Below the pieces are notes generated by a model. The model was not told the origin of the DNA. It saw nothing but the letters and a program-made list of their open reading frames with translations, and made no database searches. From positions 682,001 to 746,000 of the forward strand of contig NZ_CP059055.1 in NCBI RefSeq assembly GCF_014058685.1: 64,000 nt of DNA, written 5' to 3'. Origin of the DNA: Lactobacillus johnsonii (GTDB taxonomy: Bacteria; Bacillota; Bacilli; Lactobacillales; Lactobacillaceae). Positions 43,514-52,289 of the stretch are shown here, one piece after another; position 1 is the first letter of the stretch; each line of letters opens with the position of its first letter. Position numbers and translations under genes: made by a program.

Positions 43514-45310
43514 ATGAAAAAATTTTTTTATGTAATGACTGAAATGATTCTTTGTTTAATTTCAGTTATGGCCTTTACCAAACCAGTCTTGGCCGATGTG
43601 AATTATGATATTACAAATGTTGATGTGACAGCCCGAGTTAATCCAAATGGTTCATTATCTATGGAGAGAAGGATAACCTATAAATTTGATGATGACGCTC
43701 ATGGTATTTTCTATCAGCAAAATTTAGCCAATAATCAAGAGTTAAAAAATCCGCAGGTTAGAATTCTGGCTGACAAAAATTCACAAATGGTAGTACCAAG
43801 TGCGACTTATGAAAATAATACTTATGAATTAAGTCATAGTGATCATGGCTATCGTTTTAAAGTTTGGCATAGCGTAAGGGATGGAGATAAATTTACAGTA
43901 ATTTATACTTATGAAATTACAAATGCAATCACGAACTGGAAAGATACAGCTGAACTTAATTTTAAGATTATTGGAGATGGATGGGATACAGACCTAGATA
44001 ATGTACGAGTAGGTATTTTCTTCCCGGGCCCAGTTAAAGACTTAAAAGCTTGGGCACATGGAGACTTGTCTGGCCAAATTACAGTTAATCCGCAAAAAGG
44101 CAATATTATCATGACAGCCTCTAATGTAGGTAGAAATGAAGGAATTGAGGTCCATAGTCTGTTTCCTGTTGAGGTAACTAATCAAAATAAGAATATTAAA
44201 GATCAAAATCATAAAGAATATGTTTTAGATCAAGAAGCAAGATTTGCACGACAAGCTAATGAACGGCGTCAAAGAAACAGAATCCTAGGCTTAGGTGCTT
44301 TGGTAATATCTGGGCTATTTTCTTTACTAGCAATTATTAGAAGCTTTACTTTAAAAAAGTCCGGAGTTAAACCGGAAAAAGAAAAGCAACTGGCTAGGAA
44401 TTATGAGATTCCATCAGTCTCACCGGTAATGGCTGAAATTTTAGATACAGGAGATGAGCCAAGCTCTAGGTCTTTAACTGCATCTCTAATGGAATTAGCT
44501 GTCCAAAAAAAGATTAAAATTGATCCTATCAAGATAAGAAAAAGAACGTACTACAAAATTTCTTTAATTGATAAAAATATAATAAAAAATAAACCTTTGT
44601 TAAATTACTTATTTGATAAAGTAGGCAATGGCAAGAGTTTTACAACATACGAACTTAAAAAACACCACTCCTCTAAGTTGGGAAAGAAGTTCAATAAGTG
44701 GCAAGAACAAGAAATGCAGAAAGCAACTAGAGCAGAATTTTTTGATGAAAAGCTTGAACATAAACAGCACGCTAATTCAATTTTGATGGTGACTTTACTA
44801 ATCTTGAGTGGTATTGCAATGTTCAGCGCCTTCTTTTCGAATGAGGAAAATATTGCTTTGTTTATATGTGCTGCAATTTTATTAGTACTGGCAATTTTGG
44901 CAGTTGTTTATAATAAGAAAAAATTATCAGCTTATACAGCAAGAGGAGCAGAGGTAACTAATCAAGTTCGCGGATTTAAGAAAATGCTAGATGAAATTGG
45001 TAATTTCAAGATGCGTGATATTGGAGAACTGATCTTGTGGGAAGAAATAATGCCATATGCCGTTGCTCTTGGTGTATCTAAAAAAGTATTAAAACAATTG
45101 AAACTAGAATTTGCAGATGAAATTGACGATACAAGTCTATTATTCTGGGGTGCTTTTTACAGTGATGGGAAAGATGGTTTTGCAAGTAACTTTAGTTCTA
45201 GCTTTGACTCAGGTGCTAACTTAAATTCTTCTGCTTCTGGTGGATCTGGCGTATTTTCAGGCGGTTCATCAGGTGGCTTTGGTGGTGGCAGCGGAGGAGG
45301 TGCCTTTTAA
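43514..45310 (+). CDS. DUF2207 membrane protein with Gly/Ser-rich end
   Basis: A 598-residue protein: signal peptide (about 1-27, cleaved after VLA), an outer beta-rich DUF2207 domain (about 28-235), TM near 252-272, a long inside domain, two further TM segments near 420-460, and a C-terminal Gly/Ser tail (GGSSGGFGGGSGGGAF), the usual DUF2207 architecture. The function is unknown. The frame opens with TTG 43499, but AGAGGATTCT precedes ATG 43514, which starts a good signal peptide. The next gene follows in 22 bases. Confidence 0.82.
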   Translation: MKKFFYVMTEMILCLISVMAFTKPVLADVNYDITNVDVTARVNPNGSLSMERRITYKFDDDAHGIFYQQNLANNQELKNPQVRILADKNSQMVVPSATYENNTYELSHSDHGYRFKVWHSVRDGDKFTVIYTYEITNAITNWKDTAELNFKIIGDGWDTDLDNVRVGIFFPGPVKDLKAWAHGDLSGQITVNPQKGNIIMTASNVGRNEGIEVHSLFPVEVTNQNKNIKDQNHKEYVLDQEARFARQANERRQRNRILGLGALVISGLFSLLAIIRSFTLKKSGVKPEKEKQLARNYEIPSVSPVMAEILDTGDEPSSRSLTASLMELAVQKKIKIDPIKIRKRTYYKISLIDKNIIKNKPLLNYLFDKVGNGKSFTTYELKKHHSSKLGKKFNKWQEQEMQKATRAEFFDEKLEHKQHANSILMVTLLILSGIAMFSAFFSNEENIALFICAAILLVLAILAVVYNKKKLSAYTARGAEVTNQVRGFKKMLDEIGNFKMRDIGELILWEEIMPYAVALGVSKKVLKQLKLEFADEIDDTSLLFWGAFYSDGKDGFASNFSSSFDSGANLNSSASGGSGVFSGGSSGGFGGGSGGGAF

Positions 45311-45332
45311 AGATTGATTATAGGAGAAAAGA

Positions 45333-45986
45333 ATGACAGTTTTAACTAATAAAATGTATGAGATATTTGACCAAGAAGAATTTTCTTTTAAAAAATTAAA
45401 AGTTAATAAAACACCAGAAGAAATAGATACAATTAAACAAGAATTTAAAGGCGTCTGGCAAATTTGGAAAACAGTTCAATTAAATGTGGCAGAACAACTA
45501 CCGACAGGAAAATTTGCAAAAGTTCATGTTGAAAGCTGGACTAATGGATGGAATTTAAGAGATCATTTTTGGGCCAGTTATCGCTTAACTTCCTTAGCAG
45601 ACTATAATCCTTGTATTGGCGTCATGCTTGATAAGAAGCAATTACAAGTTTATTTGATGTTTCAATATTATAAGAGTGATAAGCGTCAGGGAACTGTGAG
45701 TGAATACAATACGCTTTTAACTGATATTTCAAAGTGGGGTTCTAGTTTAGATATTTCAAACTGGTATTTGTGGGATAAAAATGAAATGGAATTCAGCAAT
45801 CATTTAGCTTTAGCAGAATATCTGAGCGATTATGAAAAGAAAACTCAATTTGATCAGGAGGCTATCAAAAGTAGCTTTTTACTAGGAAAGTTTGCCTTTC
45901 GTGATCATGATAATGTTGATAATATGGAGAAATTTATTATAGAAGGAATCAATGATTTAATTCCTTTATATGAAAAATTAAGTTAA
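45333..45986 (+). CDS. HI_0552-family protein
   Basis: A 217-residue cytoplasmic protein that I associate with the HI_0552 family, which some databases label glucose-6-phosphate 1-dehydrogenase-like without NAD(P)-binding motifs. None are visible here: no GxGxxG-like loop. Conserved-looking aromatic stretches include SWTNGWNLRDHFWASYRL and NWYLWDKNEM. TAGGAGAAAAG precedes the ATG. I would treat the function as unknown. It is placed within a series DUF2207, this gene, a basic protein, pyridoxal kinase. Confidence 0.55.
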   Translation: MTVLTNKMYEIFDQEEFSFKKLKVNKTPEEIDTIKQEFKGVWQIWKTVQLNVAEQLPTGKFAKVHVESWTNGWNLRDHFWASYRLTSLADYNPCIGVMLDKKQLQVYLMFQYYKSDKRQGTVSEYNTLLTDISKWGSSLDISNWYLWDKNEMEFSNHLALAEYLSDYEKKTQFDQEAIKSSFLLGKFAFRDHDNVDNMEKFIIEGINDLIPLYEKLS

Positions 45987-46007
45987 GTAAAAAAAGTTGG
46001 AAAAAAT

Positions 46008-46469
46008 TTGCAAAAAAGACATGAATATATTTGGTGTTTAATCGAACTCTCAAATGGTAATAAAGAATGGTATTGTCTAAGTAAAGTATTAAGACGAGCT
46101 CTTTTTATTGAAAAGAAACATAATCAATTCTGGAAAAAAACGATGATTGGTAATTATATTACTGTAGCTCGGAGTAAGTATATTAGGGGACGAGCAAGAT
46201 TAACGGTTGGCCGGATTGAAAAAATTAGAATTCGAAAAAATGGTGCAGCGGACTGGCACTGGAGTCGAAATCAATTTGTTACAGCAGAGCACTTACTGGA
46301 TCTTAAAGATTCATTTAATTATTTAAAGCATGATTATTGTTGGTATAATCGTTTAGCAATTAAAGTAGCCTTAATTTATTGGCATAATAAGTTATTACAA
46401 GCTGAGTTAAATTCGAAGCGATATGGTATTAAGAAAAAACGACTTAAGTTAGAAAGAAAAATAAAATGA
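46008..46469 (+). CDS. hypothetical basic protein
   Basis: A 153-residue, Lys/Arg- and Trp/Tyr-rich protein with no signal peptide or clear membrane segment. It starts at TTG 46008 with only a weak ribosome site (AGTTGGA). The stop overlaps the next ATG (ATGA), supporting a real gene coupled to pyridoxal kinase. No family recognised; the strong positive charge may imply nucleic-acid contact, but this is a guess. Confidence 0.55.
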   Translation: MQKRHEYIWCLIELSNGNKEWYCLSKVLRRALFIEKKHNQFWKKTMIGNYITVARSKYIRGRARLTVGRIEKIRIRKNGAADWHWSRNQFVTAEHLLDLKDSFNYLKHDYCWYNRLAIKVALIYWHNKLLQAELNSKRYGIKKKRLKLERKIK

Positions 46470-47296
46470 AGGAAAAACTTTTAATTAGTCAAGATTTGTC
46501 TTGTCTTGGGCAGGTCTCTCTAAGCGTTGCCTTACCAATTTTAGGTGCATGTGGATATCAGCCAGATGTTTTACCAACAGCAATTTTATCTACTCATACT
46601 GGTGGATTTGGTAATAATACCTTTTTGGCGCTAAATAATGAAATGAGTAAAATTATTGCTCACTGGCAAGATGAAAAAATTACTTTTAAAAATTTATACT
46701 TAGGCTATTTGGGAAGAAATGCCATTGATTTTTGGATTGAGCATATTTCTGATTTTAGAAATACTGATTTAATACTGCTTGATCCAGCAATGGCAGATTC
46801 AGGAAAGTTATATAGCGGCTTAGATATAGAATATGTAGTAAAAATGCGCGAACTTGCAAGGCAAGCAACTATTTTAACTCCCAATTTAACTGAAGCATGT
46901 CTGTTACTGAATAAGGAATATAGAAATTTTTCAATAAATGAAATTAAAGAAATTGCTGTCGAGTTAAAAGAAAAGTTTGAGTTAGATGGTCTGGTAATTA
47001 CTGGCATTTTCTTAGAAAATAAAGTGAAGATGGTGGTATTAGCAAACGATAGTGAAATTTTCGTAATAGAAAATGAAAAAATTACTCGCTCATTTTTTGG
47101 CACTGGAGATATGTTTGCAAGTAGCTTATTAGCAGTTTTTTTAGCTAGATATTCCTTAAAAGAAAGTGCACAAATAGCAGGTGATTTTGTTAAATTGGCG
47201 ATTGAAAAGACTGACCTAAGACAAGATAAACGCTTGGGACCTAACTACGCAGGTGCCCTATCTTGGTTAATGAACAAAGTGGAAGGAAAGAAATAA
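46466..47296 (+). CDS. pyridoxal/pyridoxamine kinase (PfkB/ribokinase superfamily)
   Basis: A 276-residue kinase expected to phosphorylate vitamin B6 vitamers. Early SQDLSCLGQVSLSVALPIL is the PdxK-type N-terminus, LSTHTGGFG is the substrate loop, and LTPNLTEACLLL and the anion-hole SFFGTGDMFASSLLA (catalytic Asp in GTGD) are clear. It overlaps the gene before it and ends 3 bases before an ECF S component, so uptake and trapping of B6 are probably coupled. Confidence 0.85.
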   Translation: MKEKLLISQDLSCLGQVSLSVALPILGACGYQPDVLPTAILSTHTGGFGNNTFLALNNEMSKIIAHWQDEKITFKNLYLGYLGRNAIDFWIEHISDFRNTDLILLDPAMADSGKLYSGLDIEYVVKMRELARQATILTPNLTEACLLLNKEYRNFSINEIKEIAVELKEKFELDGLVITGIFLENKVKMVVLANDSEIFVIENEKITRSFFGTGDMFASSLLAVFLARYSLKESAQIAGDFVKLAIEKTDLRQDKRLGPNYAGALSWLMNKVEGKK

Positions 47297-47299
47297 TAA

Positions 47300-47857
47300 A
47301 TGCGCACAAGAGAAAATTCATTAGTTTCAATAATTATGACTGGATTATTTGCGGCAATAATTTATTTGGGTGTTTGGGTTTTAAGAATCCCAGTTCCTGC
47401 TTTAGTAGGGCGTCCATTTATTCATTTTGGTAATACGTTAACGGCTGTTGCAATTTTATATTTAGGTTATCGTAATGGAATGCTAGCTGGGATTATTGGA
47501 TTGGGCGGCTTTGACTTGCTTAATGGTTACGCTGCAACTTCGTGGTTAACAATGCTAGAAGTCGTAGTAGTTGCAAGTGTTTTAACGGCAGTATATAAGG
47601 GGATGCACTATCAAGATAGTAAGAAAAATATTATTATTTTAGGAATTATTGCTGGATTTACGAAAATTTTTACTACTTACTGTGTCTCAATTGTAGAAGC
47701 TTTAATGGTAGGAACTAGTTTAAATGTGGCTTTAGTTAGCTCTTTTGTTAGTTTGCCGGCAACGATCATCAATTCGATTTCGACAGCAATTTGTACTCCA
47801 ATCTTATACTTTGCAGTCCGTGATGGTGCAAGGAGAATTTTAAGAAGGACTGCTTAA
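47300..47857 (+). CDS. ECF transporter S component, probably for vitamin B6
   Basis: A 185-residue membrane protein with six hydrophobic segments, the size and pattern of energy-coupling-factor substrate-binding (S) subunits. A small-residue helix AAIIYLGVWVLRI lies near the N-terminus, as seen where S components meet EcfT, and GRPFIHFGNTLTAVAILYLG follows. The vitamin is inferred from the adjacent pyridoxal kinase; PdxU-type S components are described in other Firmicutes. It depends on a shared EcfA-A'-T module not in the window. Confidence 0.78.
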   Translation: MRTRENSLVSIIMTGLFAAIIYLGVWVLRIPVPALVGRPFIHFGNTLTAVAILYLGYRNGMLAGIIGLGGFDLLNGYAATSWLTMLEVVVVASVLTAVYKGMHYQDSKKNIIILGIIAGFTKIFTTYCVSIVEALMVGTSLNVALVSSFVSLPATIINSISTAICTPILYFAVRDGARRILRRTA

Positions 47858-47909
47858 TTAAAATAGATTTGTTATAATTTTGATTAAAGATAAAAAGGAG
47901 GAATTTTAA

Positions 47910-48089
47910 ATGCCATTTGTACATGTAGAGCTAATTAAGGGTAGAAGTGATGAACAACTTACTCAAATGATGAAAGATATCACCGAAGCTGTTCATAAGA
48001 ATACTGGTGCTCCAAAAGAACATATTCATGTAGTTATTAATGAACTTGATAAACATACTTATGGTCAAGGTGGCGAATGGAGGGCTTAA
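47910..48089 (+). CDS. 4-oxalocrotonate tautomerase-family protein
   Basis: A 59-residue protein starting [20 protein letters not shown]; Pro2 becomes the N-terminal catalytic Pro after Met removal, and the Arg of the KGRS region and the later [12 protein letters not shown] are family features. The family catalyses keto-enol tautomerisation as oligomers; in lactobacilli the substrate is unknown. AAAAGGAGGAATTTTAA is a very strong ribosome site. Its 3' end contains the ribosome site of the next gene. Confidence 0.9.
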   Translation: MPFVHVELIKGRSDEQLTQMMKDITEAVHKNTGAPKEHIHVVINELDKHTYGQGGEWRA

Positions 48090-48092
48090 AAA

Positions 48093-48494
48093 TTGAAAAA
48101 GTTTTCTATTAATCGCTTAATAAAACTGGGATTAATTTTTAGTACCGTCTGGTTTGTTTATCTTTTATTTTTTAGGTTTGAAAGTCTAACTGATTTTTCA
48201 AACCTACGCACCTTACCAACTGCTAGAGTAATTAGTCTGTTTGTAATTCTTATCGTTATAAGCTTATTTTTAGGTTTTATTTTAGCTGGTGTTTGGCTGA
48301 GCGTAGATCAACCAAAATTTAAGTTTAAGTGGGAGTATCTGTATAAAGGAATCCTGGTTGGAATAATTTGGGCAGCTCTTGATATGTTTATGGTTAATTC
48401 AGGAAAGTTTATGATTATTCCAGTAATTATTGACTTAATTATAGGTACTTTAGTTGGAATGTTGCTTTTTAGTCGAAGAGCGTCCAAAAAATAA
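48093..48494 (+). CDS. small membrane protein, function unknown
   Basis: A 133-residue protein with four hydrophobic segments (about 10-27, 45-68, 85-103 and 106-126). No family recognised with confidence. The start is TTG 48093; GGAGGG inside the last codons of the tautomerase gene provides the ribosome site at correct spacing, so translation is likely coupled. A strong terminator follows. Confidence 0.65.
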   Translation: MKKFSINRLIKLGLIFSTVWFVYLLFFRFESLTDFSNLRTLPTARVISLFVILIVISLFLGFILAGVWLSVDQPKFKFKWEYLYKGILVGIIWAALDMFMVNSGKFMIIPVIIDLIIGTLVGMLLFSRRASKK

Positions 48495-48496
48495 AT

Positions 48497-48537
48497 AAAA
48501 AATCGTGATTAGCAATTAACTAATTACGATTTTTTTG
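48497..48537. terminator. bidirectional terminator
   Basis: Stem AAAAATCGTGATTAG / CTAATTACGATTTTT, loop CAATTAA, then T residues; shared by the membrane-protein gene and the convergent small ORF. Confidence 0.87.
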
Positions 48538-48543
48538 TTTAGT

Positions 48544-48657
48544 CTAATCTTCTTTTTTGGCTTCTTCTAAAGCCTTCATGATTGAAGGATTCTTTGAATG
48601 ACAATCTTTTAACATTTGGTAATCTTCTTCAGATAATTTAACAGTGTACTTAGTCAT
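48544..48657 (-). CDS. 37-residue protein
   Basis: Short minus-strand gene with GTGAGGA before ATG 48657, encoding MTKYTVKLSEEDYQMLKDCH followed by SKNPSIMKALEEAKKED. It is charged, likely a helix pair, without hydrophobic segments. No family recognised; it could be an antitoxin-like or ribbon-helix-helix-like mini protein (TKYTVKLSEEDYQML recalls RHH N-termini), but this is only a resemblance. A shared terminator lies just behind. Confidence 0.55.
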   Translation of the reverse strand: MTKYTVKLSEEDYQMLKDCHSKNPSIMKALEEAKKED

Positions 48658-48785
48658 GATTTTTCCTCACTTTTTATTTTTTACCTTTAATATATCACTT
48701 TATTGATAGAATTGATAAAGAAATTTTGAATTGAATATTATTAAATCGCTATAATAGATAAAAAGTAAGTAAGAAAGTGGTTAAA

Positions 48786-50105
48786 ATGTTTGACTATCGA
48801 AATAATTTAAAAAGAATATTAAATAGTACAGAAGGCGACGAAAAGAGCCTTAAAAATAGCTTGAATGCAATTAAGTTAGTCCTGGGAATGACAGGGGAAA
48901 GCAGTGAAAGGGTAACTGGCGGTGAACTTGATCCAAAAATTATTGCCCAAATAAATACTTTTTTGCAAGGAATAACTAAATTAATTGAGCATCCTGGCAA
49001 TAAAGATGCTAAAAAGACAGCTTTAGGCGCACTACATAAATTAACTTTTGATCAAAATATTACTGCTAATTTTGGAAAACAACTAGGGCAGCTTGATCAA
49101 GCAATTCAATCATCCGAAGAAACGAGTAGTGTAGTAAATAGAAAAATTTTTGAAGAAGCATTAAAGCCTAAAAAAGAAAAAGTACGTGACTATCGCAAGG
49201 GAAGACGTTATACAGTTATTCGTGCATTGAAGGGTGCAGATCTAATCAATGATAATGGAGAAGTAGTTTTTGAGGTTAATGAAGGTCAAATACACGATTT
49301 AAACCTAAAGAGTGGTGATATTGTTGAATCTATCCCGGTATCAGATAGTTTAAATGAAGCTGAAGTTTTACGAGTTGTCGGCTATAGAAAATTGCGCAGC
49401 CGTGATTATGACAAAATAGAAGATTTTAAGTATGGTGTAGTACAAGGAAGTCCGGGAAATCTAAGCGTTTCGCGTAATATTCACGGAGAAAGGTTAACAA
49501 TTAATCATAAGCCGGTGATTGTTGCCCTTGATTCTAGTTACTATCAAAATGGAAGTGTACATTTAGAAGATGGTTCGATTGTTGACTTGGCTTGGTATAC
49601 CGGTGATGTAAGACTTAAGAAAGATCCAGCTAGTGCCGTTCAAATTCGATGGATCTATGAAACTGAGCAACCAAAACGGATTTCTAAAACTAAAAAAGAA
49701 AAGTCAAGTCGAGAAAATACGCAGAAACTGACACAATTAGATATGAATTTGCATTATCAAAGAGTTGGGATTGCAGTTGGAGACAATCAAAACGAAGCAA
49801 TTTTAGAAGGTATTGTTAATCGCTACAATGGTATTGCAATTCCAATTGATGCTTTTGAGGGAAAGAAAAAGGTAATTGAAAATCAAATTAAAGATTTAGA
49901 TATTGTAATCTTGGTAACAGCTTTTGCAGCTCATGACAGTACTTGGAATATTAGAGAGTTTGCAAGCAAATATCATGTAAAATTTGCTGTTAGTTCCAGC
50001 AAAGGATATCAAGCATTTGAACGCGCTTTGTATAGAGCAGAAAATGGCATGCCGGCTTATGAAGGAAACCAGCAATTAGAATATAAAATGTTAAAAAATA
50101 ATTAG
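48786..50105 (+). CDS. DUF2325-domain protein
   Basis: A 439-residue cytoplasmic protein. The N-terminal 130 residues are helical, the middle (about 135-310) is beta-rich, and the C-terminal about 100 residues (RVGIAVGDNQNEAILEGIV, then VILVTAFAAHDSTWN and VKFAVSSSKGYQAFERAL) match the DUF2325 Rossmann-like pattern. Function is unknown. GAAAGTGG precedes ATG 48786, preferred over the GTG at 48777 that overlaps it. It is monocistronic by spacing. Confidence 0.72.
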   Translation: MFDYRNNLKRILNSTEGDEKSLKNSLNAIKLVLGMTGESSERVTGGELDPKIIAQINTFLQGITKLIEHPGNKDAKKTALGALHKLTFDQNITANFGKQLGQLDQAIQSSEETSSVVNRKIFEEALKPKKEKVRDYRKGRRYTVIRALKGADLINDNGEVVFEVNEGQIHDLNLKSGDIVESIPVSDSLNEAEVLRVVGYRKLRSRDYDKIEDFKYGVVQGSPGNLSVSRNIHGERLTINHKPVIVALDSSYYQNGSVHLEDGSIVDLAWYTGDVRLKKDPASAVQIRWIYETEQPKRISKTKKEKSSRENTQKLTQLDMNLHYQRVGIAVGDNQNEAILEGIVNRYNGIAIPIDAFEGKKKVIENQIKDLDIVILVTAFAAHDSTWNIREFASKYHVKFAVSSSKGYQAFERALYRAENGMPAYEGNQQLEYKMLKNN

Positions 50106-50182
50106 GAATGGGAGATGAAACTGACAACCTGTATAGAAATTAGATAAAATATTAATAACTTATTTTTAGGAAGGATGATGAA

Positions 50183-51022
50183 ATGACAAAAAACATTAAA
50201 AAGAAATCTTGGATGCGCTGGGTAGTATTTTTAGCCGGCCTAGAAATTATCGCCATTTCTATTAATTTCTTCTATGGTCCAATTAATATTGCTGCGGGAG
50301 GATCAACTGGTATTTCGATTTTAGTTGACGCAGTATGGGGAATTAACCGTTCAATAACGGTTTTAGTTGTTAATATTTTAATGTTGGTTTTAGCAGCCAT
50401 TTTTTTAGGAAAAAAGACAACGAAGAACGTTGCCTTAGGTAGTTTATTATTGCCAATCCTGATGGAAATTACCCCAAGTTTTAAAATTACTAATAACCAA
50501 TTACTTGCTGTAATTTACGGTGGAGTATTAATGGGACTAGGAGTCTCTCTTCTCTATCGTGTAAATGCTTCAAGTGGCGGGACAACAATTCCACCAATGA
50601 TTTTGAAAAAATATTTTTATATCAATCCAGCGGTTGGCTTACTTGGAATTGATATGATAATTATTTTCCTAAATATATTTGTTGATGGATGGAATGCCTT
50701 TTTACTAGCGGCTTTGTCTCAGGTAGTTACATCTATGACGATGAACTATGCAGAAGCAGGCTTTGATCGAAAATATCAAGTTCGTATTATGAGTAATAAA
50801 CATTTCAATGAATTGAAAACTATGTTACTAGATAATTATAATGGTTTGACAATTTATGATGTTGTTGGTGGCTATAGTGATGATGACAAAAAACAATTGC
50901 TTTTAGTAGTTGACACGCGTGAATATGGTCCTTTAATCAGTAAAATTCATGAAATTGACCCTGACGCTTTTATTATTACTGATACAGTAGCGCGGGTTCA
51001 TGGAGGTCAATGGGGATTATAG
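50183..51022 (+). CDS. YitT-family membrane protein (DUF161 / DUF2179)
   Basis: A 279-residue protein with five to six hydrophobic segments (about 15-170) including FYGPINIAAGGSTGISIL and VNASSGGTTIPPMIL, both typical of YitT, then a cytoplasmic DUF2179 domain (from about 195: RKYQVRIMSNKHFNELKTM ... GYSDDDKKQLLLVVDTRE). The transported substrate is unknown. AAGGATGATGAA precedes the ATG. Its 3' end overlaps the convergent Spx-like gene by six bases. Confidence 0.87.
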   Translation: MTKNIKKKSWMRWVVFLAGLEIIAISINFFYGPINIAAGGSTGISILVDAVWGINRSITVLVVNILMLVLAAIFLGKKTTKNVALGSLLLPILMEITPSFKITNNQLLAVIYGGVLMGLGVSLLYRVNASSGGTTIPPMILKKYFYINPAVGLLGIDMIIIFLNIFVDGWNAFLLAALSQVVTSMTMNYAEAGFDRKYQVRIMSNKHFNELKTMLLDNYNGLTIYDVVGGYSDDDKKQLLLVVDTREYGPLISKIHEIDPDAFIITDTVARVHGGQWGL

Positions 51023-51373
51023 CCAGACTTTTTCGTATATATTTTCTTTGAAGCCACAAGTTAGTTTATCACCGTCAGTTATTAACGGTCTCTTAATTAA
51101 TTTGCCGTTCTGTGAAAGTAATGTGGCAGCTTCCTCAATTGACATGGAATTGATTTGATCTTTTAAATGCATTTGACGGTAGACTTTTCCCGATGTATTA
51201 AAGAAATATCTTAAACCTCTATCTTGAAACTTATTTAGCCACTTAAGCAAGTCTTCTTGTTTAGGTGGCTTTTCTACTAAATCGTGATACTCATATGCAA
51301 TATGGTGTTGATCTAGCCATTTTTGCGCTTTTTTAGAGGTGGAACAACGTTTGTATCCGTAAAATTTGATCAT
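51017..51373 (-). CDS. ArsC/Spx-family protein
   Basis: A 118-residue thioredoxin-fold protein. The active motif is C10-S-T-S13 (YKRCSTSKKA), so one Cys is present where Spx has CxxC; this resembles YffB/arsenate-reductase-like members and monothiol Spx paralogs. RGLRYFFNTSGKVYR and LIKRPLITDGDK (the R-P segment) support the family. It may bind RNA polymerase like Spx or act as a thiol reductase; the sequence does not settle this. Confidence 0.8.
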   Translation of the reverse strand: MIKFYGYKRCSTSKKAQKWLDQHHIAYEYHDLVEKPPKQEDLLKWLNKFQDRGLRYFFNTSGKVYRQMHLKDQINSMSIEEAATLLSQNGKLIKRPLITDGDKLTCGFKENIYEKVWL

Positions 51374-51438
51374 ACTGTACTCCTTCTTAAAAATCTTTAC
51401 TAATATTCTATTATTTTTTTAGAAATTTTGATATTGAA

Positions 51439-51467
51439 TTGCTTTAAAAGAGGGATGAGAGTATACT
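51439..51467 (+). promoter_or_regulatory. promoter of rplU-rpmA
   Basis: TTGCTT (51439-51444), 17-base spacer, TATACT (51462-51467); transcription would start about 51474, leaving a leader of roughly 110 bases. Confidence 0.75.
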
Positions 51468-51473
51468 GTAAGA

Positions 51474-51586
51474 GTTGTATTTGTGGAAACCTCACATCTG
51501 CAACCGCACGTTTATGAGGTTAGAAGAGAATTAACGTTAATTCCACCTCATGCGGCGAGTCTAAGTATTTTTTCGGAGGTGTACAA
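51474..51586 (+). promoter_or_regulatory. ribosomal protein L21 leader
   Basis: Structured leader with hairpin AACCTCA (51488-51494) / TGAGGTT (51515-51521), the palindrome AATTAACGTTAATT (51529-51542), and CCGCA (51504-51508) that can pair with TGCGG (51551-51555). It fits the autogenous L21 leader found before rplU in Firmicutes: L21 is thought to bind it and limit its own synthesis. It ends in CGGAGGTG before the ATG. Confidence 0.75.
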
Positions 51587-51898
51587 ATGTACGCAGTTAT
51601 TAAAACCGGTGGTAAGCAATACAAGGTTGCTAAGGGCGACAGCGTTTTTGTTGAAAAACTTGAAGTTAAGCCTGGTGACGAAGTAACTTTTGATGAAGTT
51701 ATTCTTGTAAATGATGGTAAATCAACTAAGATTGGTACTCCAGTAGTTGAAGGTGCTAAAGTTGTTGCTAAAGTTGAAAAGCAAGGCAAAGAAAAGAAAG
51801 TTGTTACTTTCAAGTACAAGCCTAAGAAGCACTCACACACTAAGTATGGTCACCGTCAACCTTACACTAAGGTAACTATCGAAAGCATTGAAGCTTAA
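51587..51898 (+). CDS. rplU: 50S ribosomal protein L21
   Basis: A 103-residue ribosomal protein; [18 protein letters not shown], then [21 protein letters not shown] and TKVTIESI are diagnostic of L21. CGGAGGTGTACAA precedes the ATG. Followed directly (19 bases) by rpmA; the prp gene often found between rplU and rpmA in Firmicutes is absent here. Confidence 0.97.
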   Translation: MYAVIKTGGKQYKVAKGDSVFVEKLEVKPGDEVTFDEVILVNDGKSTKIGTPVVEGAKVVAKVEKQGKEKKVVTFKYKPKKHSHTKYGHRQPYTKVTIESIEA

Positions 51899-51917
51899 TT
51901 AAGGGGTGAAACAAATT

Positions 51918-52217
51918 ATGATGATTAATAATCTTGAAGCACTTAAATTATTTGCCCACCACAAGGGTGGTGGTTCAACTGCTAACGGTCGTAACTCAGC
52001 TGGTCGTCGTTTAGGCGCAAAGCGTGCTGATGGTCAAAAGATCAATGCAGGTTCAATTATTTTCCGTCAACGCGGTACTAAGATCCACCCAGGTAAGAAC
52101 GTTGGTATTGGTGGTGACGACACTTTGTTTGCTTTAACTAGTGGCGTTGTTAAATTCGAACGTTTGGGCAGAGATCGTAAACAAGTTTCTGTTTACCCAG
52201 TTGAAGAAGCAAAATAA
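51918..52217 (+). CDS. rpmA: 50S ribosomal protein L27 with cleavable N-terminus
   Basis: A 99-residue protein. After [12 protein letters not shown] comes [17 protein letters not shown], the mature L27 N-terminus that reaches the peptidyl-transferase centre. LKLF-AHH fits the Prp protease cleavage pattern known in Firmicutes L27 precursors. The frame opens at a GTG (51906) inside the ribosome site AAGGGGTG; ATG 51918 is preferred. A terminator follows. Confidence 0.95.
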   Translation: MMINNLEALKLFAHHKGGGSTANGRNSAGRRLGAKRADGQKINAGSIIFRQRGTKIHPGKNVGIGGDDTLFALTSGVVKFERLGRDRKQVSVYPVEEAK

Positions 52218-52228
52218 TTTTCTTTTGC

Positions 52229-52266
52229 AGGCTGGACGTCCCTAAGGAACGTTCAGTCTTTTTTTA
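52229..52266 (+). terminator. terminator after rpmA
   Basis: Stem AGGCTGGACGTCC / GGAACGTTCAGTCT with loop CTAA (some G-T pairs), followed by T7. Confidence 0.82.
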
Positions 52267-52289
52267 TCTACTCAGGAGGATCCAAGCCT

